Translations under genes and position numbers: made by a program
Source of the DNA: Fagopyrum homotropicum
Taxonomy: Eukaryota > Streptophyta > Magnoliopsida > Caryophyllales > Polygonaceae
DNA: 64,000 nucleotides
Assembly (NCBI GenBank): GCA_033239125.1
Contig: BSWB01000002.1
Location: 8,837,001-8,901,000 of the forward strand
Direction: 5' to 3'
Part shown: piece after piece, positions 63,060 to 64,000 of the stretch
Position numbering within the stretch: position 1 is the first letter of the stretch
Layout of the letters: the number at the start of each line of letters is the position of its first letter
Notes under the pieces: generated by a model
What the model saw: only the letters and a program-made list of their open reading frames with translations
What the model was told of the DNA's origin: nothing
The model's database searches: none

Positions 63060-64000
63060 AAGGTAACTCTTCAATTACAATTGTATTACAAGTAACTTAA
63101 GGGATAGGGCAATTTCAACTTTCTAGTGGGAGGCGACCTGCAATCTGCAAAATTGCCCACAACTGCTGAGCTCTCATTTTCATGGCTTCCAGTAACCTTC
63201 CACCCATTACTACCAATTTTCCCTTTCCAGTTTTCACTTTTAATTACTTTCTGCCCCGACCCACTTCCCACTTCGCCGATCCACACAATAAAGGACTCGA
63301 ATCTCCCCTTTTCCTCATCTCTTTCACACAATCAGCCAGTTCTTTCGAGTCAGCCTAATTCATAAACCTTTATTAAAATTCATTTCTGGTTTTCTTTAAT
63401 CGAGATCCAACGACACAAAACCCACAACAAATCCCCCTACGTAGCTTTGTCTGACGTTGAATCGCATAACATTATCTATTTGTTTAAACCCTAAAACCTC
63501 CAGTTGTCTGTTTTGGGTTTCCGTGTTTCTGGTAGAAATCGACCTCCCTCTTTCCACTTAGCTGCTGACTGCTGACTTTTGTATGCTCTCTCTCTTTTTC
63601 TATCTCCTCTGTTGAATGCTTTGAAGATTATTTGTATAATTAGGGTTTTACAGTTCATATCTTTGTCAATCAAACTACGCGTATTGTGTCCGCATCATTT
63701 CCTCTCTCTGTCCCATTGTCGGTTGTTGTCGCTTTCAGATCTCAATTCTCCACTTCTTCTTAATCAATTTTTATCATTTCCCAACCTGTATTTCTACTTT
63801 CTTAATTGCTTCTGGCGTTCCAGATCTTTGGCTATACACGTTATCCGAGTCTTTTGTGCTCTTGAGTAATTTACTTCACGCTATCTGAATTCCTCATTTA
63901 CTGTGTTTTGTTGTCCACCCCAGATTCTGTGGAGGGAGACATTCTGATTCGTATTTGCAGTTATCTGTACTTTGTGATTATTGCGCTGAGTGTGTGAGAT
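63060..64000 (+). promoter_or_regulatory. possible promoter and 5' leader of a gene off the right edge
   Basis: The composition changes here from AT-rich to pyrimidine-rich (CTCTCTCTCTTTTTC at about 63587, TTCCTCTCTCTGTCCC at about 63698). The telo-box AAACCCTAAAACC at about 63485 and TAGGGTTTTACAG at about 63640 are motifs frequent in promoters and leaders of housekeeping plant genes. The 96-codon frame at 63579 has no motif. A first intron in the leader is possible. No coding exon is visible. Confidence 0.35.

Overview
The window reads as intergenic heterochromatin from a flowering plant, most likely a eudicot. The DNA is AT-rich, is packed with LTR retrotransposons whose primer-binding sites match plant tRNA-Asp(GUC), and carries Helitron, PIF/Harbinger, MULE-like and MITE relics typical of plant genomes. 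I cannot name the species. I see no complete host gene. The two window edges carry pyrimidine-rich, leader-like sequence (minus strand on the left, plus strand on the right) that may belong to genes lying outside.

Layout. Positions 1-11595 hold AT-rich spacer with small DNA transposons: a Helitron-like element (840-1247), a long-TIR MULE/foldback-like element filled with a TCATACCAGAA repeat array (2718-5056), two inverted copies of a MITE sitting in (TA)n tracts (5891-6132, 9278-9498), a long hairpin (6510-6731), a PIF/Harbinger relic with a transposase C-terminus (8012-9118) and a Tourist-like MITE (9652-9930). Positions 11596-57439 are a nest of LTR elements. The outermost is a solo-LTR-like sequence (element F). 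Into it went a 12.9-kb Athila-type Ty3/gypsy element, A (plus strand, 11960-54122). Into A went D (minus, 16131-27331, inside the A protease region), B (minus, 34319-45717, in the A 3' untranslated region) and C (minus, 46439-53071, inside the A 3' LTR). A solo LTR of the D family, E (54863-56701), sits in the distal part of F. D, B, C and E each have perfect 5-bp target duplications (ATAGT, GTATC, TAGGG, ACGGA). Positions 57440-64000 return to AT-rich spacer with hAT-like and hairpin repeats, a second Tourist-like MITE and the right-edge leader.

Coding. D holds an almost complete gag-pro-RT-RNase H-integrase polyprotein interrupted by one UGA. A holds the same genes with several nonsense changes and frameshifts, plus an Athila-type extra ORF after pol. 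B has gag, protease, integrase and the extra ORF, but its RT and RNase H are cleanly deleted, although its LTRs differ at only about 6 of 1749 positions. C shares LTRs and 3' UTR with B but encodes only a 359-aa protein ending in an eroded integrase fragment. B and C must therefore have been mobilised in trans.

The most unusual signal is a tripartite palindromic module (outer arm, spacer, central palindrome, spacer, inverted outer arm). It recurs in LTRs, coding linkers and untranslated regions. A, D and E use CCACGGCCGTGG as the centre; B and C use CACCTCGGTCGAGGTG. The layout and the relative positions in the element are kept although the sequence differs. Each D-, B/C- and E-type LTR also carries four copies of a near-palindromic TTACCGGGTAAGTCTC motif, and all four internal regions share a conserved block of 3' UTR. 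None of these is explained by the coding capacity.
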